Below, in pieces: positions 33,180-42,756 of a stretch of 64,000 bases of DNA. Position 1 is the stretch's first letter; the number at the start of each line of letters is the position of its first letter. The stretch spans positions 133,060 to 197,059 of the forward strand of contig CAINVY010000010.1 in assembly GCA_903854335.1 (NCBI GenBank), read 5' to 3'. Made by a program: the position numbers and the translations under genes. The DNA is from an uncultured Candidatus Peregrinibacteria bacterium. Its GTDB lineage: Bacteria; Patescibacteriota; Gracilibacteria; Peribacterales; Peribacteraceae. The notes under the pieces were generated by a model. The model searched no databases, had not been told where the DNA came from, and saw nothing but the letters and a program-made list of their open reading frames with translations.

Positions 33180-34398
33180 TAGTACATTCCACTGCCGATC
33201 ATGCGGGAGCTTGCAGACACGAGAGGTATTGAACCTGGGGTACCTGCCTCTCGCGAATGCGCTCTTGAGGGAGGAACAACTATCCATGCCGGAGCCACGG
33301 TATCCCCTTCGCCTCGTCTTCTGCCCCACATGCACTCTTGTGCAGATTACGGAGACCGTCGCTCCCGAGATTCTCTTTTCGAATTATCCCTACTTCTCAT
33401 CCGTTTCAGACGCCGCAGTAGCAAACGCTCGTTCGATTGTTGAGCGCATTATTGTTCAATGTAATCTGGGACCGCAGAGCCTCGCGGCGGAGATTGCCAG
33501 CAATGATGGCTATTTGTTGCAGTTCTATAAAGAGCACGGCATCCCGGTCCTCGGCATCGAGCCTGCCAAAAATATCGCGAAGATCGCAGAAGGAAAGGGA
33601 ATTCCCACGCTCTGCGATTTCTTCACGCGCGCAGTGGGAACGCACATCGCGAAGAAAGACGGACAAGCGGATGTGCTTCATGCCAACAACGTCTTCGCCC
33701 ATGTCTTCGACCAGAATGACGTGATAGAAGGAATGAAAGCGTTTCTGAAAGAAGAAGGTGTGGGGATCATCGAGACACCCTACCTCAAAGATCTTCTCGA
33801 TAACTGCGAATTCGATACGATCTACCACGAACATCTTTGCTACTTCTCTCTCACGGCACTTGATCATTTGTTCAGCAGACACAGCATGATTGTGCGGGAC
33901 GTAGAGCGCATTTCCATCCATGGCGGATCATTACGCGTCTTCGTTTCTCCATCGGGAAAGCGCAGTGAACGTGTCACGGAGATGCTCAAGGAAGAGAGGT
34001 TGTGGGGAGTAGATCAACCGACGTGTTATCAAGATTTCAGCCAACGAGTCGCAGCACTCAAGAAAGTTCTCGTGCAGCTCCTGACGGAACTGAAGTCCCA
34101 GGGGAAACGCATCGCAGTCTACGGTGCTTCAGCGAAGGGCAGCACGCTCATGAATGCGTTTGGCATCGGAAAGGACCTCGTCGACTACGTGGTCGATCGC
34201 AGCCCTCACAAACAAGGATTCTTCACACCCGGTAACCATCTGCCGATCTCCTCCCCTGATCGATTGCTCACGGAGCAGATAGACTATGTCCTGCTTCTCA
34301 CCTGGAATTTCGCCGACGAAATCTTGGCTCAGCAAACGGAATTCAGAAAGCGAGGGGGAAAGTTCATCATTCCTGTTCCTTCACCATATATCGTATGA
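33172..34398 (+). CDS. NDP-4-keto-deoxyhexose C-methyltransferase
   Basis: 408-aa SAM-dependent methyltransferase with three parts. The N-terminal zinc-binding domain is [22 protein letters not shown] then [10 protein letters not shown] (CxxC...CxxC). The central SAM domain has [20 protein letters not shown] and an HANNVFAHV stretch. The C-terminal domain has [20 protein letters not shown]. This three-domain build is that of TylCIII/NovU-type sugar C-methyltransferases. ATG 33172 overlaps the previous stop by 8 nt. It probably adds a methyl to C3 of the CDP-4-keto-6-deoxy sugar. Confidence 0.88.
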   Translation: MPDSTFHCRSCGSLQTREVLNLGYLPLANALLREEQLSMPEPRYPLRLVFCPTCTLVQITETVAPEILFSNYPYFSSVSDAAVANARSIVERIIVQCNLGPQSLAAEIASNDGYLLQFYKEHGIPVLGIEPAKNIAKIAEGKGIPTLCDFFTRAVGTHIAKKDGQADVLHANNVFAHVFDQNDVIEGMKAFLKEEGVGIIETPYLKDLLDNCEFDTIYHEHLCYFSLTALDHLFSRHSMIVRDVERISIHGGSLRVFVSPSGKRSERVTEMLKEERLWGVDQPTCYQDFSQRVAALKKVLVQLLTELKSQGKRIAVYGASAKGSTLMNAFGIGKDLVDYVVDRSPHKQGFFTPGNHLPISSPDRLLTEQIDYVLLLTWNFADEILAQQTEFRKRGGKFIIPVPSPYIV

Positions 34399-34931
34399 AA
34401 TTCACTTCTTTGCCCATTAAAGATGCTCTCACAATCGAGCCAGACCCTCTCCGAGATGAGCGGGGGTTCTTCGCGCGATTTTTCGACAAAGAAATCTTTG
34501 AAGAGAATGGGATTCCCATGACGATCATCCAATCCAGCATCTCATCCAATAGCAAAAAAGGGACCATACGCGGTCTGCACCATCTCATCCCTCCTCACGA
34601 AGAAAGGAAACTAGTCACCTGTACACACGGATCGATGTTCGACGTTCTCGTGGATCTTCGTAAAGATTCTCCCACTCATCTTCAATGGGTTTCCATCGCC
34701 CTGAGCGCGGATTCCTGGAAAACAGTCTATGTTCCGCCAGGGGTGGCGCACGGTTTTCAGACACTGGAAGACAACACGATCGTGTTCTATCAGATTTCCA
34801 TTAATTATGATGCGAAGTTTTTAAGGGGAGTGCGCTGGGATGATCCGACTTTCGGTATCAAATGGCCGCTCCCTGTCTCAATAATCAATGCTCGCGACAG
34901 CAACTATCCATTCTTTCCAAAAGAGGAGTGA
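34395..34931 (+). CDS. rfbC: dTDP-4-dehydrorhamnose 3,5-epimerase family protein
   Basis: 178-aa RmlC-like cupin epimerase: [19 protein letters not shown], the catalytic His in [21 protein letters not shown], and [20 protein letters not shown]. The usual length is 180-185 aa. It overlaps the C-methyltransferase by 4 nt (ATGA), so here it most likely acts on the CDP- rather than dTDP-linked 4-keto sugar, at C5 or C3/C5. It ends the co-directional CDP-sugar run. Confidence 0.9.
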   Translation: MKFTSLPIKDALTIEPDPLRDERGFFARFFDKEIFEENGIPMTIIQSSISSNSKKGTIRGLHHLIPPHEERKLVTCTHGSMFDVLVDLRKDSPTHLQWVSIALSADSWKTVYVPPGVAHGFQTLEDNTIVFYQISINYDAKFLRGVRWDDPTFGIKWPLPVSIINARDSNYPFFPKEE

Positions 34932-34951
34932 GAAATTCGATGACTTCTCCG

Positions 34952-35767
34952 TCACAACACCCGTCTCAAATATCCATCAGGAGCAACAGAAATCAGCAGT
35001 TGTTGCTCAATTTTTTTGTCGATCTCAAACTGTATTGATGCACCATTGGCATCCTTTCGGCCCTCTGAACTCAGACGTCGCAAGTATTCATGAACCGCAG
35101 TTTTTGGATTATTAGATTTGCCCCAAGGTCTATCGAGAACCATATCTTTAGGGAAATCTTCCACTACCGTATCAAACACGACACAGTAACTGCCAAAGCT
35201 CGTGAGGGGAGCATAAGCCTCCAGCTCCGCAAGGACATGATCGTGGGTATGATTGGAATCGAGACAAAGAAATACACGCTGATAACCCTTTGCAATATCA
35301 CGTACCTGATTGATAATTTCTGACGATACAGACGACCCTTGGATCATGGAAATGCGACTAGCCATAGGATGTTTCTCAATCGCGGAACGGTTATGGGAGC
35401 GAATATCGATATCGATACCAAGAACTTTTCGATGTGGGTTTTTCGGATCAAGAGAGACTCCCATCTCAGCTGCTTCGCAGTAATCAAGTAAGGCCAAAAG
35501 GGACGCACTTAAAATCAATGAACCCCCATGAGCAATGCCTGTCTCAATAATCAAATCCGGTTTAACACTCCAAATGAGTTGCTGGAGTGCAACTATATCC
35601 TGTGGATACTGGATAATCGGTCTGGATAACCAGTCAAAATTATACGAATACCCTGCTTTTATGCTTTCAATCATGAATTTCTGACTCTCTCGTAATAGAG
35701 ATGCATTCATGCCATTCGCAGTAATGCGACTATCGCGCTCTGCCAAGAATTGCTGATTCGGATCCAT
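34952..35767 (-). CDS. CmcI-family (cephalosporin hydroxylase-like) methyltransferase
   Basis: 271-aa protein of the CmcI/rhamnosyl O-methyltransferase family: IETGIAHGGSLILSASLLAL forms the SAM-binding loop, then VLGIDIDIRSHNRSAIEKH and VFLCLDSNHTHDHVLAELEAY, where the last Asp and His are likely metal ligands. The family name derives from CmcI, but most members are O-methyltransferases of sugars. It is joined end to start with the next methyltransferase gene. This block uses more AT-rich codons than its neighbours. Confidence 0.85.
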   Translation of the reverse strand: MDPNQQFLAERDSRITANGMNASLLRESQKFMIESIKAGYSYNFDWLSRPIIQYPQDIVALQQLIWSVKPDLIIETGIAHGGSLILSASLLALLDYCEAAEMGVSLDPKNPHRKVLGIDIDIRSHNRSAIEKHPMASRISMIQGSSVSSEIINQVRDIAKGYQRVFLCLDSNHTHDHVLAELEAYAPLTSFGSYCVVFDTVVEDFPKDMVLDRPWGKSNNPKTAVHEYLRRLSSEGRKDANGASIQFEIDKKIEQQLLISVAPDGYLRRVL

Positions 35768-36820
35768 CTATATTGCGCTAATAAAATGAGGTTCAAAACA
35801 TGAGATCAATTGAGCGATTTCGTCTGCGTATATAGGATTCATGATAATTACATTAGCATGCGAAAAATCTTTTACCACCCCAGGAGACTCGATTGGAATG
35901 CCAGACATTCCTACAAACCTTCCTTGCTTAGCCGGATTGATGTCAATCAATGCATCAACAATTATTCCCTGCTGATACAGGATATTGGAGAATGTCATTC
36001 CCTTCGCCCCGGCCCCCCACACGTACGTGGCTTGCTGCGGTTTCATCTGAGAAAGAATGTCAGGCAGAGAACTCAGAAGATGCACCGAATGATATTTCTT
36101 CAGCTTTGTTGCATCGGGTTTCTGGAATGTTGATAGATCTGCAAAAATGGAAAGATACTGGCCATCGAACACGCGTTCGGATTCAAACATCATGCCAAAA
36201 GCAGCATTGAGGACTTCAAGTGTGAAATAATTACAGTGTTCGTAAAATACATCGTAAAAAGCACTATGGGTTACGATCCAATCGAAACAGGGAACCTCGA
36301 TATAGATTCGACATCCCTTCTTGCATCCGCTTGCCAAGAGAGCGAGAAACCCCCAGGGATCTTGAATATGTTCAAGGACATGACGAAGGATGATGTAATC
36401 CGGCTTCTCTTCGCCGAAGACTCCTCGATAATAGGCTTTACGCACAAACGGGCTATTTCCCTGATACGCCGGATCATACCCTGTCACTTTGGCACCAGCT
36501 CCAAGCAACATATCAAGAAAATATCCTTTGCCGCATCCGATCTCTATCCCCCGTGGCAGGTTTCCGAAATGCCGAAGAACACGGCTCAGCACTCCATCCA
36601 AGTGCTGTCGAAAAACAGATGAACATGCCTGCTCATTTTGATATTGTTCGTCGTAATCCAAAGCCACTGAACCGAAGAGTCGATTGAAAACCAACCCAGT
36701 TTCTTGAGACTGCACCAACTCAACATCACCCAACGCAGCCTTCCGACCTTCAGCACGATCCGCGTAGACCATGTTCTGGAAAGCAGGTAAGCCGAGTTGC
36801 TGATAAATAATCTCACTCAT
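35768..36820 (-). CDS. class I SAM-dependent methyltransferase with C-terminal Methyltransf_14-like domain
   Basis: 350-aa protein: GIEIGCGKGYFLDMLLGAGA (SAM motif I), VLRHVLEHIQDPWGFL-type motif II (IILRHVLEHIQDPWGFL) and YEHCNYFTLEVLNAAF, then a C-terminal domain ATYVWGAGAKGMTFSNILYQQ that mirrors the end of the C-methyltransferase at 33172. It lacks the N-terminal CxxC zinc domain. It is probably a sugar methyltransferase, with C- or O-type unknown. It overlaps the upstream epimerase by 4 nt. Confidence 0.83.
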   Translation of the reverse strand: MSEIIYQQLGLPAFQNMVYADRAEGRKAALGDVELVQSQETGLVFNRLFGSVALDYDEQYQNEQACSSVFRQHLDGVLSRVLRHFGNLPRGIEIGCGKGYFLDMLLGAGAKVTGYDPAYQGNSPFVRKAYYRGVFGEEKPDYIILRHVLEHIQDPWGFLALLASGCKKGCRIYIEVPCFDWIVTHSAFYDVFYEHCNYFTLEVLNAAFGMMFESERVFDGQYLSIFADLSTFQKPDATKLKKYHSVHLLSSLPDILSQMKPQQATYVWGAGAKGMTFSNILYQQGIIVDALIDINPAKQGRFVGMSGIPIESPGVVKDFSHANVIIMNPIYADEIAQLISCFEPHFISAI

Positions 36821-37662
36821 AGGTCCAAGATCTTTTGGAGTTTATTCACATTTCCCCAAAACGCCATGGGCTCGTAATCGGGATAGGGAAAATATCCAAC
36901 ATTGAGATTGATCTTCGCCCCACGTTCCTTGATCCGCTGTTCCACCAGATTCTTCACTGAAATAGATTCCCCACTACAACAATTAATGATGCCAGAGCAT
37001 TCGGGGTGTTCGGCAATAAGCACCAACCGTTTGGCAGCTTCTTCGACTGGCAAATAATCTCGAAGTTGTTCCCCACCCGACATATTGAAACTCTGATCGC
37101 CATTTTCAATAGCGCGATCCAAACAAGCGAGAAGGCTTCGGGAATTCTGCCCAGGACCATGCAAATAGAACAACCTTGCCCACTGTAAGATATATGGATG
37201 ATACGCCTGTAATTCCTGCAGGAATTTTCGCAACGTATCTTTGGCTAAACCATAGGGAGTAACTGGCAAGGTCGGAAGTTCTTCCTCCAAAGAACCGCTT
37301 TGCATACCGTATTCCAGGCAAGTTCCGGTAATGACAATGTTTTTTACTCCAGAGAATATCATCTGCTTGAGAAAACGATAATCAGCGGGCAAATTCTCTT
37401 CGAAGTGAAAAAGCTCCTTGTAATGAGGCAAGCCCGGCCAGGCCAAATGCACGAGGATATCTGGAATGCCAAGAACACTCGCTACATCCGAATCTTTCGT
37501 ATGAATGTCATAGGAAACGACTTCCACACAACTTTGCCATGGCATTTCAAGAATACGATCCCGATGACGGGTGACAACCGTTACGTTGTGACCACGTCTC
37601 AGAAGTTCTTGAGTAACATGTCTTCCCACAAAACCTGTGGCCCCCGTGACAAGAAATTTCAT
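36817..37662 (-). CDS. NAD(P)-dependent SDR, nucleotide-sugar reductase/epimerase
   Basis: 281-aa extended SDR: MKFLVTGATGFVGRHVTQEL, VITGTCLEYGMQ, TPYGLAKDTLRKFL (Tyr-x3-Lys) and RLFYLHGPGQ. It most resembles 4-keto-6-deoxyhexose reductases and could finish the deoxysugar made by the opposite-strand CDP module or by rfbA/rfbB. It leads a three-gene - strand operon with the two methyltransferases. It is AT-richer than the regions flanking the glycan locus. Confidence 0.83.
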   Translation of the reverse strand: MKFLVTGATGFVGRHVTQELLRRGHNVTVVTRHRDRILEMPWQSCVEVVSYDIHTKDSDVASVLGIPDILVHLAWPGLPHYKELFHFEENLPADYRFLKQMIFSGVKNIVITGTCLEYGMQSGSLEEELPTLPVTPYGLAKDTLRKFLQELQAYHPYILQWARLFYLHGPGQNSRSLLACLDRAIENGDQSFNMSGGEQLRDYLPVEEAAKRLVLIAEHPECSGIINCCSGESISVKNLVEQRIKERGAKINLNVGYFPYPDYEPMAFWGNVNKLQKILDL

Positions 37663-37767
37663 GACAGAAGGATATACTATTCTGACTGATCATGACACCA
37701 GAACCATCGCCGTTTGTTCTTCTCTGCGCTTCTACGGAGACCCATCCCTTTCCAATGGGAAGAACTC

Positions 37768-38751
37768 ATGACTTACAAAACTCAAACGGATAGACTCATG
37801 ATCATGATGAAAGAGTCCCCGCTCATCAGCGTTGGCATCCCTGTGTACAACGAAGAGCGCTTTCTGAAACAAACCTTAGCTTCCATCGTAGCCATCGATT
37901 ATCCAAACCTCGAAATCATCATCGTTGATAATGGCTCGACGGACAGCTCACCTGATATTTGCCGCACGTTCGCCTCTCAAGATCCTCGCATTCTCTACCA
38001 TAGAGAAGCTGAAAATCGGGGAGCAATATTCAGTTGGAACAAGACTTTTGCACTGTCACATGGAAAATACTTTTTCTGGTCGGGAGGTCATGACCTTTGG
38101 AATCCCCAATGCATTGCATTGTGCTGTAACCAGCTCGAACAACACCGGGATGCCGTCCTCGCATTCCCTCGAACGACGATTATTAATCAGGAAGGCAGGG
38201 AAATCGAGACCATGAATGAATCTTCATTCGACAGTCGAAACCTATCCGCAGAACAACGTTACGTGTTCGTACTTCGAAATCTCGATAAATGCAATATTCT
38301 CCATGGATTGTGGCGTCGATCATCACTGGAAGGAAGTGTGTTGTTTTCATCCCAGTGGGGACCCGATGTATTACTCATCGCACAAATGACGCTTCGTGGA
38401 TCTTTTCTCTCTGTCCCCGAAGCACAATGGTTTCGTCGAATTGTACGAATACCCGAAACACAGACGCTGAGAGATCAACGGATAGCACAGTTTTTTAATC
38501 CTCAAATAAGCAAAAACGCGCAAGAAGCAAAAAGAATTCTCCGGCAATCCAAAAAGGACTCCCGAAACGCGCATTACATGATCATCCGTTCAGAGGTCTC
38601 TTCTTTATCGATGCGAATAATGTTAACGTTGTTGACGTGGTACATATTTGCCGTTCGACAAGGACTCTATCCTTTCTCTCATCTCTCAAGAAAGATTATT
38701 CGGATCATTCCAAAAAAGTGGAAACGTAAAATTGGATTGGACCCCCACTAA
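37768..38751 (+). CDS. family 2 glycosyltransferase (tandem copy 1)
   Basis: 327-aa GT2: LISVGIPVYNEERFLKQTL, EIIIVDNGSTDSSPDIC, GKYFFWSGGHDLWNPQC in the DxD position, and a hydrophobic C-terminal part (MRIMLTLLTWYIFAVRQ). The start is ATG 37768, preceded by GGGAAGA; a TTG further upstream and ATGs at 37804/37807 are possible. It is a close paralogue of the next gene (shared VSIGIPVYNE, DYPNLEIIIVDN, GGHDLW, RNLDKC/RSCSILHGxWRRS), so the pair arose by tandem duplication. Confidence 0.85.
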   Translation: MTYKTQTDRLMIMMKESPLISVGIPVYNEERFLKQTLASIVAIDYPNLEIIIVDNGSTDSSPDICRTFASQDPRILYHREAENRGAIFSWNKTFALSHGKYFFWSGGHDLWNPQCIALCCNQLEQHRDAVLAFPRTTIINQEGREIETMNESSFDSRNLSAEQRYVFVLRNLDKCNILHGLWRRSSLEGSVLFSSQWGPDVLLIAQMTLRGSFLSVPEAQWFRRIVRIPETQTLRDQRIAQFFNPQISKNAQEAKRILRQSKKDSRNAHYMIIRSEVSSLSMRIMLTLLTWYIFAVRQGLYPFSHLSRKIIRIIPKKWKRKIGLDPH

Positions 38752-38775
38752 TCGGACTCTTTCTTCCGCCTATCA

Positions 38776-39690
38776 ATGATAACCATCGATAACCCACTTG
38801 TGAGCATAGGAATTCCTGTGTACAACGAAGGACAGTTTTTGGAACACACGCTCAAATCGATCATAGAAATCGATTACCCAAACCTCGAAATCATCATTGT
38901 TGATAACGCCTCGACAGATCGAGCTTCTGCTATTGCTGCTAATTTTGCGAAACACGACCATCGCATTAACTATGCTCGTGAGAATGAGAACCGTGGGGCA
39001 ATCCACAGTCTAAATACCACATTCGAGCGAGCTCGGGGCAAATACTTCCTCTGGTCAGGTGGACACGATCTCTGGCGCCCGGATATTCTTCGTCTCTGTA
39101 TCCCTATTCTCGAACAAGATACGAACACTATTCTCGCATTTCCCAAAACCACATTCATTGACGAAGAGGGGGCAGAAATACGTAGCGATACGTTCGCCAA
39201 TCTCGATACGCGCGGCCTCAACCAAATCTCACGATACGGAAAACTACTTTGGCATCTACGGAGTTGCAGCATTCTGCACGGTGTCTGGCGTCGCAGTGTG
39301 CTTCCTTCTCAAGCACCTCTTCCTTCCATGCTTTCTTGCGACGATCTCCTCCTATCACGAATGGCTCTAAGAGGAGCTTTTGCTTCAGTACCCGAAGCTG
39401 AGTGGTTTCGAAGAGAAGTTCACCGAAACCAATCGAATTCAGATCAAACCAAACGTCGCATCAAGGATCTGAATCTCAATCCCTCCGAGCAAAACCAGTC
39501 TCTTTTCAAAGTTCATCTGGTACTGGCCACCCAAGAAATTCATGCCCCGCTCTCTCGGATACGATTCACGCTCCTCACATGTCTCATATTTGCCGCAAGG
39601 AATATTGGTCGCACCGGATTCGTCAGAAAAATCCCCCGCCCATGGAAAGAGCTTCTTCTGCGATTAGCTGAAGTTATAAGTAAAGGATGA
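38776..39690 (+). CDS. family 2 glycosyltransferase (tandem copy 2)
   Basis: 304-aa GT2 paralogous to the gene just before: LVSIGIPVYNEGQFLEHTLK, EIIIVDNASTDRASAI, YFLWSGGHDLWRPDILRLC, SILHGVWRRSVLP and the same hydrophobic end (RIRFTLLTCLIFAARN). The acceptor pocket halves differ, so it may transfer the same donor to a different position. It starts 24 nt after the first copy. Confidence 0.86.
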   Translation: MITIDNPLVSIGIPVYNEGQFLEHTLKSIIEIDYPNLEIIIVDNASTDRASAIAANFAKHDHRINYARENENRGAIHSLNTTFERARGKYFLWSGGHDLWRPDILRLCIPILEQDTNTILAFPKTTFIDEEGAEIRSDTFANLDTRGLNQISRYGKLLWHLRSCSILHGVWRRSVLPSQAPLPSMLSCDDLLLSRMALRGAFASVPEAEWFRREVHRNQSNSDQTKRRIKDLNLNPSEQNQSLFKVHLVLATQEIHAPLSRIRFTLLTCLIFAARNIGRTGFVRKIPRPWKELLLRLAEVISKG

Positions 39691-39696
39691 TACACA

Positions 39697-40848
39697 TTAT
39701 ATTCCCTGCAGAATCCTCTGCATTCTCTTTTCCCAAGTGTGATTTTCTACAAACGCAATCCCCTGGATGACACGTTTGCGTGAATCATCGGGGTTATCGA
39801 GGACATCGAGGATGGCCTCAGCAAGGGCCAGAGGATCTCCGGGGATGAAAAACCGGACAAGGGCGTCACTCAGGAGTGCGCGCACGGGGGGAAGCTCTGC
39901 ACAAACAATCGGTCGTTTGGCAGCAAAGTACTGAAAAAGTTTTAACGGAGAAGTATCACGTACAAAATAAGGATCTTGAGAAGCCGGTGCAGGATAGACA
40001 CACACATCGCAAGCCGCGAGAGCCACCGGCACCTCCGTACGAGGAACGGCAGGAATGAAACGAATATCCTCATCACCAAGGCCGAGCGAAGAAGCTAGCA
40101 AACGATACTGCTTCTGATCTTCCGATGAACCACCAACGATCAAGCCAAATACGCGACGAGTCTCACGGAGATTCCCAAGCGCCTGAAGAAGAATGGCTAC
40201 ACCTTTGTCTATCTCCATCGTCCTCAGTTGCCCAACATATCCCACCACGGCCCGATCAGTGGGAAGATTGAATGAACCCCTTGCTTCAACCGTTGATGGC
40301 ATTGCATGGAACATCTCAAGGTCGACACCATTACTCTCCACAATCAGACGCTCGGGTAAAACTCCTGCGTAACGCATCGTGTCACATATGGGCATGGAAA
40401 GACAAACCACGCGTAAACAACGATTGCAGCGCGTTGCGAGTTTATAAAGCCACCACGGCAATTTATGTAATTCGAGAATCACCGGCAAACCCGTAGCCAA
40501 TGCAGGAGACAATACTGACGGCGATCGAAGATAGATCAGATCAGTGGGATGTGCCGCCAGGTATTCACGAAGACAGTTACGATAGGAATACATCCTCATG
40601 GGAACGCCGATGGATTCGGGTAACCATGGAAAACGAAAGGAATCAAATTGCTTGAGATAGGTAACGTGGAATGTTTTTTTTGGTATACCGTAATACGAAA
40701 AAGGATCACCTTGAGCTCCGACAATTGTGGGAACAACGAGTGTCACCTCATGCCCCAAACGTGCCATTGCCTGGCAAACTTGCGCGATCTGATGCCCATG
40801 CGCTTTCTCGGTTGGAAAGCGAGAATGACCGATATAGGTAATACGCAC
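39697..40848 (-). CDS. family 4 glycosyltransferase
   Basis: About 383 aa, GT-B fold. The N-domain begins RITYIGHSRFPTEKAHGHQIAQ (cited in part: ITYIGHSRFPTEKAHG). The C-domain has VVGYVGQLRTMEIDKGVAILL, the Glu-containing CDVCVYPAPASQDPYFVRDTSPLKLFQYFAA region (SPLKLFQYFAA) and the conserved KRPIVCAELPPV. The start is taken at GTG 40848; ATG 40872 adds eight residues. It converges on the tandem GT2 pair and diverges from the deacetylase gene. Confidence 0.85.
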   Translation of the reverse strand: MRITYIGHSRFPTEKAHGHQIAQVCQAMARLGHEVTLVVPTIVGAQGDPFSYYGIPKKTFHVTYLKQFDSFRFPWLPESIGVPMRMYSYRNCLREYLAAHPTDLIYLRSPSVLSPALATGLPVILELHKLPWWLYKLATRCNRCLRVVCLSMPICDTMRYAGVLPERLIVESNGVDLEMFHAMPSTVEARGSFNLPTDRAVVGYVGQLRTMEIDKGVAILLQALGNLRETRRVFGLIVGGSSEDQKQYRLLASSLGLGDEDIRFIPAVPRTEVPVALAACDVCVYPAPASQDPYFVRDTSPLKLFQYFAAKRPIVCAELPPVRALLSDALVRFFIPGDPLALAEAILDVLDNPDDSRKRVIQGIAFVENHTWEKRMQRILQGI

Positions 40849-40938
40849 AGAACAAGAATACCTCTCCACCATGAAGAATAGAATGGCTGGAAAACGCAAA
40901 GAAAGACGAAAACAGGGCATCGAACGGCAAAAATCGCT

Positions 40939-41706
40939 ATGATGGAGCGGATGTACTTCACGACTTCGTGGGATGACGGCTACCAAAGAGACCTCCACGT
41001 CTCAAACTTGCTCTCCGCGTACGGCCACACCGGAACATTCTACGTATCGCCGGGGCCCCAACATGGACAGCACATGTTGACGGAGGAAGAGATTCGAAAA
41101 CTCTCGGATCGGCATGAGATCGGCGCACACACACTGAGTCATCCACGCCTGAGTCGCCTGCCGCGGGAAGAGGCGCAACGGGAAATCGTCGAGAGTAAAA
41201 AGTGGCTCGAAGGAATTACGGGAAGACCATGCACGATGTTCTGTTACCCGAAGGGTGACTTCGATGCCGGCATCGTTTCGCTGGTGCGGGAGGCGGGATT
41301 CGAGGGGGCACGCACCGTGGAAGAGCTCCGCTTCGATGCCTCCGATCCCTTCACGCTCCCGACAACGCTCTATGCGACGGCGTTTCCTGTACGGAAAGAG
41401 TGGGACAGCGTCCGGAAGATTCTCGATCCTCTAGGGCCGCTCCGCGCTCGAATGAAGAGGCTCTGGAGTATCGGTGTTTCTCCTTGGCGCTGGGGATCCT
41501 GGCTCTCGATGAGCAAGAAACTGTTTCTGAAGGCCCTGAAACGTGACGCCGCATTCTTCCATCTCTGGGGGCATAGCTGGCAACTCGATCAATACGGCAT
41601 GTGGAACGATCTCAATGAATTTCTGCAATTCGTTCGAAAATATGATGTCATATCACTCACGAACAGAGAGCTCGTGAGGAAGCTGAAAGATAGGAAAGAC
41701 CTGTGA
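40939..41706 (+). CDS. polysaccharide deacetylase (NodB homology)
   Basis: 255-aa CE4-type deacetylase: FTTSWDDGYQRDL gives the catalytic/metal Asp pair, and GAHTLSHPRLSRL the HxxxH metal site. CYPKGDFDAGIVSLVREAGF and HLWGHSW complete the motif set. No signal peptide or anchor is seen, so it may act in the cytoplasm on a nucleotide- or lipid-linked HexNAc, or be exported otherwise. Starts at ATG 40939, 40942 or 40951 are equally plausible. Confidence 0.87.
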   Translation: MMERMYFTTSWDDGYQRDLHVSNLLSAYGHTGTFYVSPGPQHGQHMLTEEEIRKLSDRHEIGAHTLSHPRLSRLPREEAQREIVESKKWLEGITGRPCTMFCYPKGDFDAGIVSLVREAGFEGARTVEELRFDASDPFTLPTTLYATAFPVRKEWDSVRKILDPLGPLRARMKRLWSIGVSPWRWGSWLSMSKKLFLKALKRDAAFFHLWGHSWQLDQYGMWNDLNEFLQFVRKYDVISLTNRELVRKLKDRKDL

Positions 41707-41733
41707 TCGGAAGATATATTGATGTCCCGATCA

Positions 41734-42756
41734 TCAATTCCCAGAATCCATTTCACTCACGAGGCGCTCAATGAGCCTAGACAACGAGTGAGACTCCGTC
41801 ACGATGCGTCGAAGTTCTCTCCCCATCTGCCGCCGCTCGGCATCCGCCTTGCCAAGCATCTCTTCCATTCTCCGCGTGAATGTCTGCTTAGTGGCGATAC
41901 AAGGAGTCGGAAGAACTGACGCAGCCGCTTCGCAGATGGACACTACGGGGCACTCGCACGCCATGGCTTCGAGAAGCGCCTTATCCAAACCGCCGCCGCT
42001 GGCATGGACGAACAGGGAAGCACGCCGCAACTCCACGACCACTTCTTCCTGGCGAAGAGTCCGTTGCTGAACTTTTTCTGCGATGTCCAAGGTGTGTTCC
42101 AAGGTAACCATTTCTTCCTGATACTTGCGATCCTCCGCCGTCACTGCTCCTCCGATGATGAGCAGTCTCTTGAGCGCTAGAAGCTCGGCGACAGAGCGCA
42201 AAATTATTTCTATGTGCTTTATGCGAGTCATGCGCCCGACGGTACAGAGGAATCCTGGCGCTCTCTCCTGATCCTCAGAAGAAGAGAAGAATGCGGTGTC
42301 GATGCCATGACCGACGACGATGTGCTTGGGCGAGGGAAAGGGCAGGCCTTTCGATGTCGCGCTGAAGACCTTGCGCACGCACAGGAGCGCGAGACGAAGC
42401 TTCATGGTTCTCTTGTATCCTTCATGCCAAAGATAGGAACGCTTCCCGAGGATCTTCCACACAGGGAAGCCCAGAATCGTCCAAATGGATGTCATATGAA
42501 CGAACACCGCGTCGTACGATGCGTGACGCGTTGAGATGAAACGAAAGAAGCGCACCACCTGGACTATCTTTCCCGTACCGACTTCCTTTCCTAAAGAAAG
42601 AACTGTGACGTTCTTAGGCAATTGAACATCGCCGACGCTCAGCGCGATGACTGTCAAGCTCTCGCAATGACGAGCGAACTCCTCGATCCAACGATGGAAA
42701 AACCCGAGAACCGGATCTCCCTTGTCCACCTTCTGTGTGACGATCAGCAGCCTCAT
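41734..42756 (-). CDS. family 4 glycosyltransferase
   Basis: 340-aa GT-B enzyme: MRLLIVTQKVDKGDPVLGFF (N-domain), VGRMTRIKHIEIILRSVAEL (start of C-domain) and the VHASGGGLDKALLEAMACECPVVS-type E-x7-E motif (GGGLDKALLEAMACECPVVS). It shares a 4-nt ATGA overlap with the preceding GT4 gene. Third gene of a three-GT4 operon at 41734-44941. The donor sugar is unknown. Confidence 0.87.
   Translation of the reverse strand: MRLLIVTQKVDKGDPVLGFFHRWIEEFARHCESLTVIALSVGDVQLPKNVTVLSLGKEVGTGKIVQVVRFFRFISTRHASYDAVFVHMTSIWTILGFPVWKILGKRSYLWHEGYKRTMKLRLALLCVRKVFSATSKGLPFPSPKHIVVGHGIDTAFFSSSEDQERAPGFLCTVGRMTRIKHIEIILRSVAELLALKRLLIIGGAVTAEDRKYQEEMVTLEHTLDIAEKVQQRTLRQEEVVVELRRASLFVHASGGGLDKALLEAMACECPVVSICEAAASVLPTPCIATKQTFTRRMEEMLGKADAERRQMGRELRRIVTESHSLSRLIERLVSEMDSGN

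Noticed and set aside
34395-34931. Complete dTDP-L-rhamnose pathway (rfbABCD)
   Set aside because: No rfbD was recognised, and rfbC is coupled to the CDP-sugar genes rather than to rfbA/rfbB.
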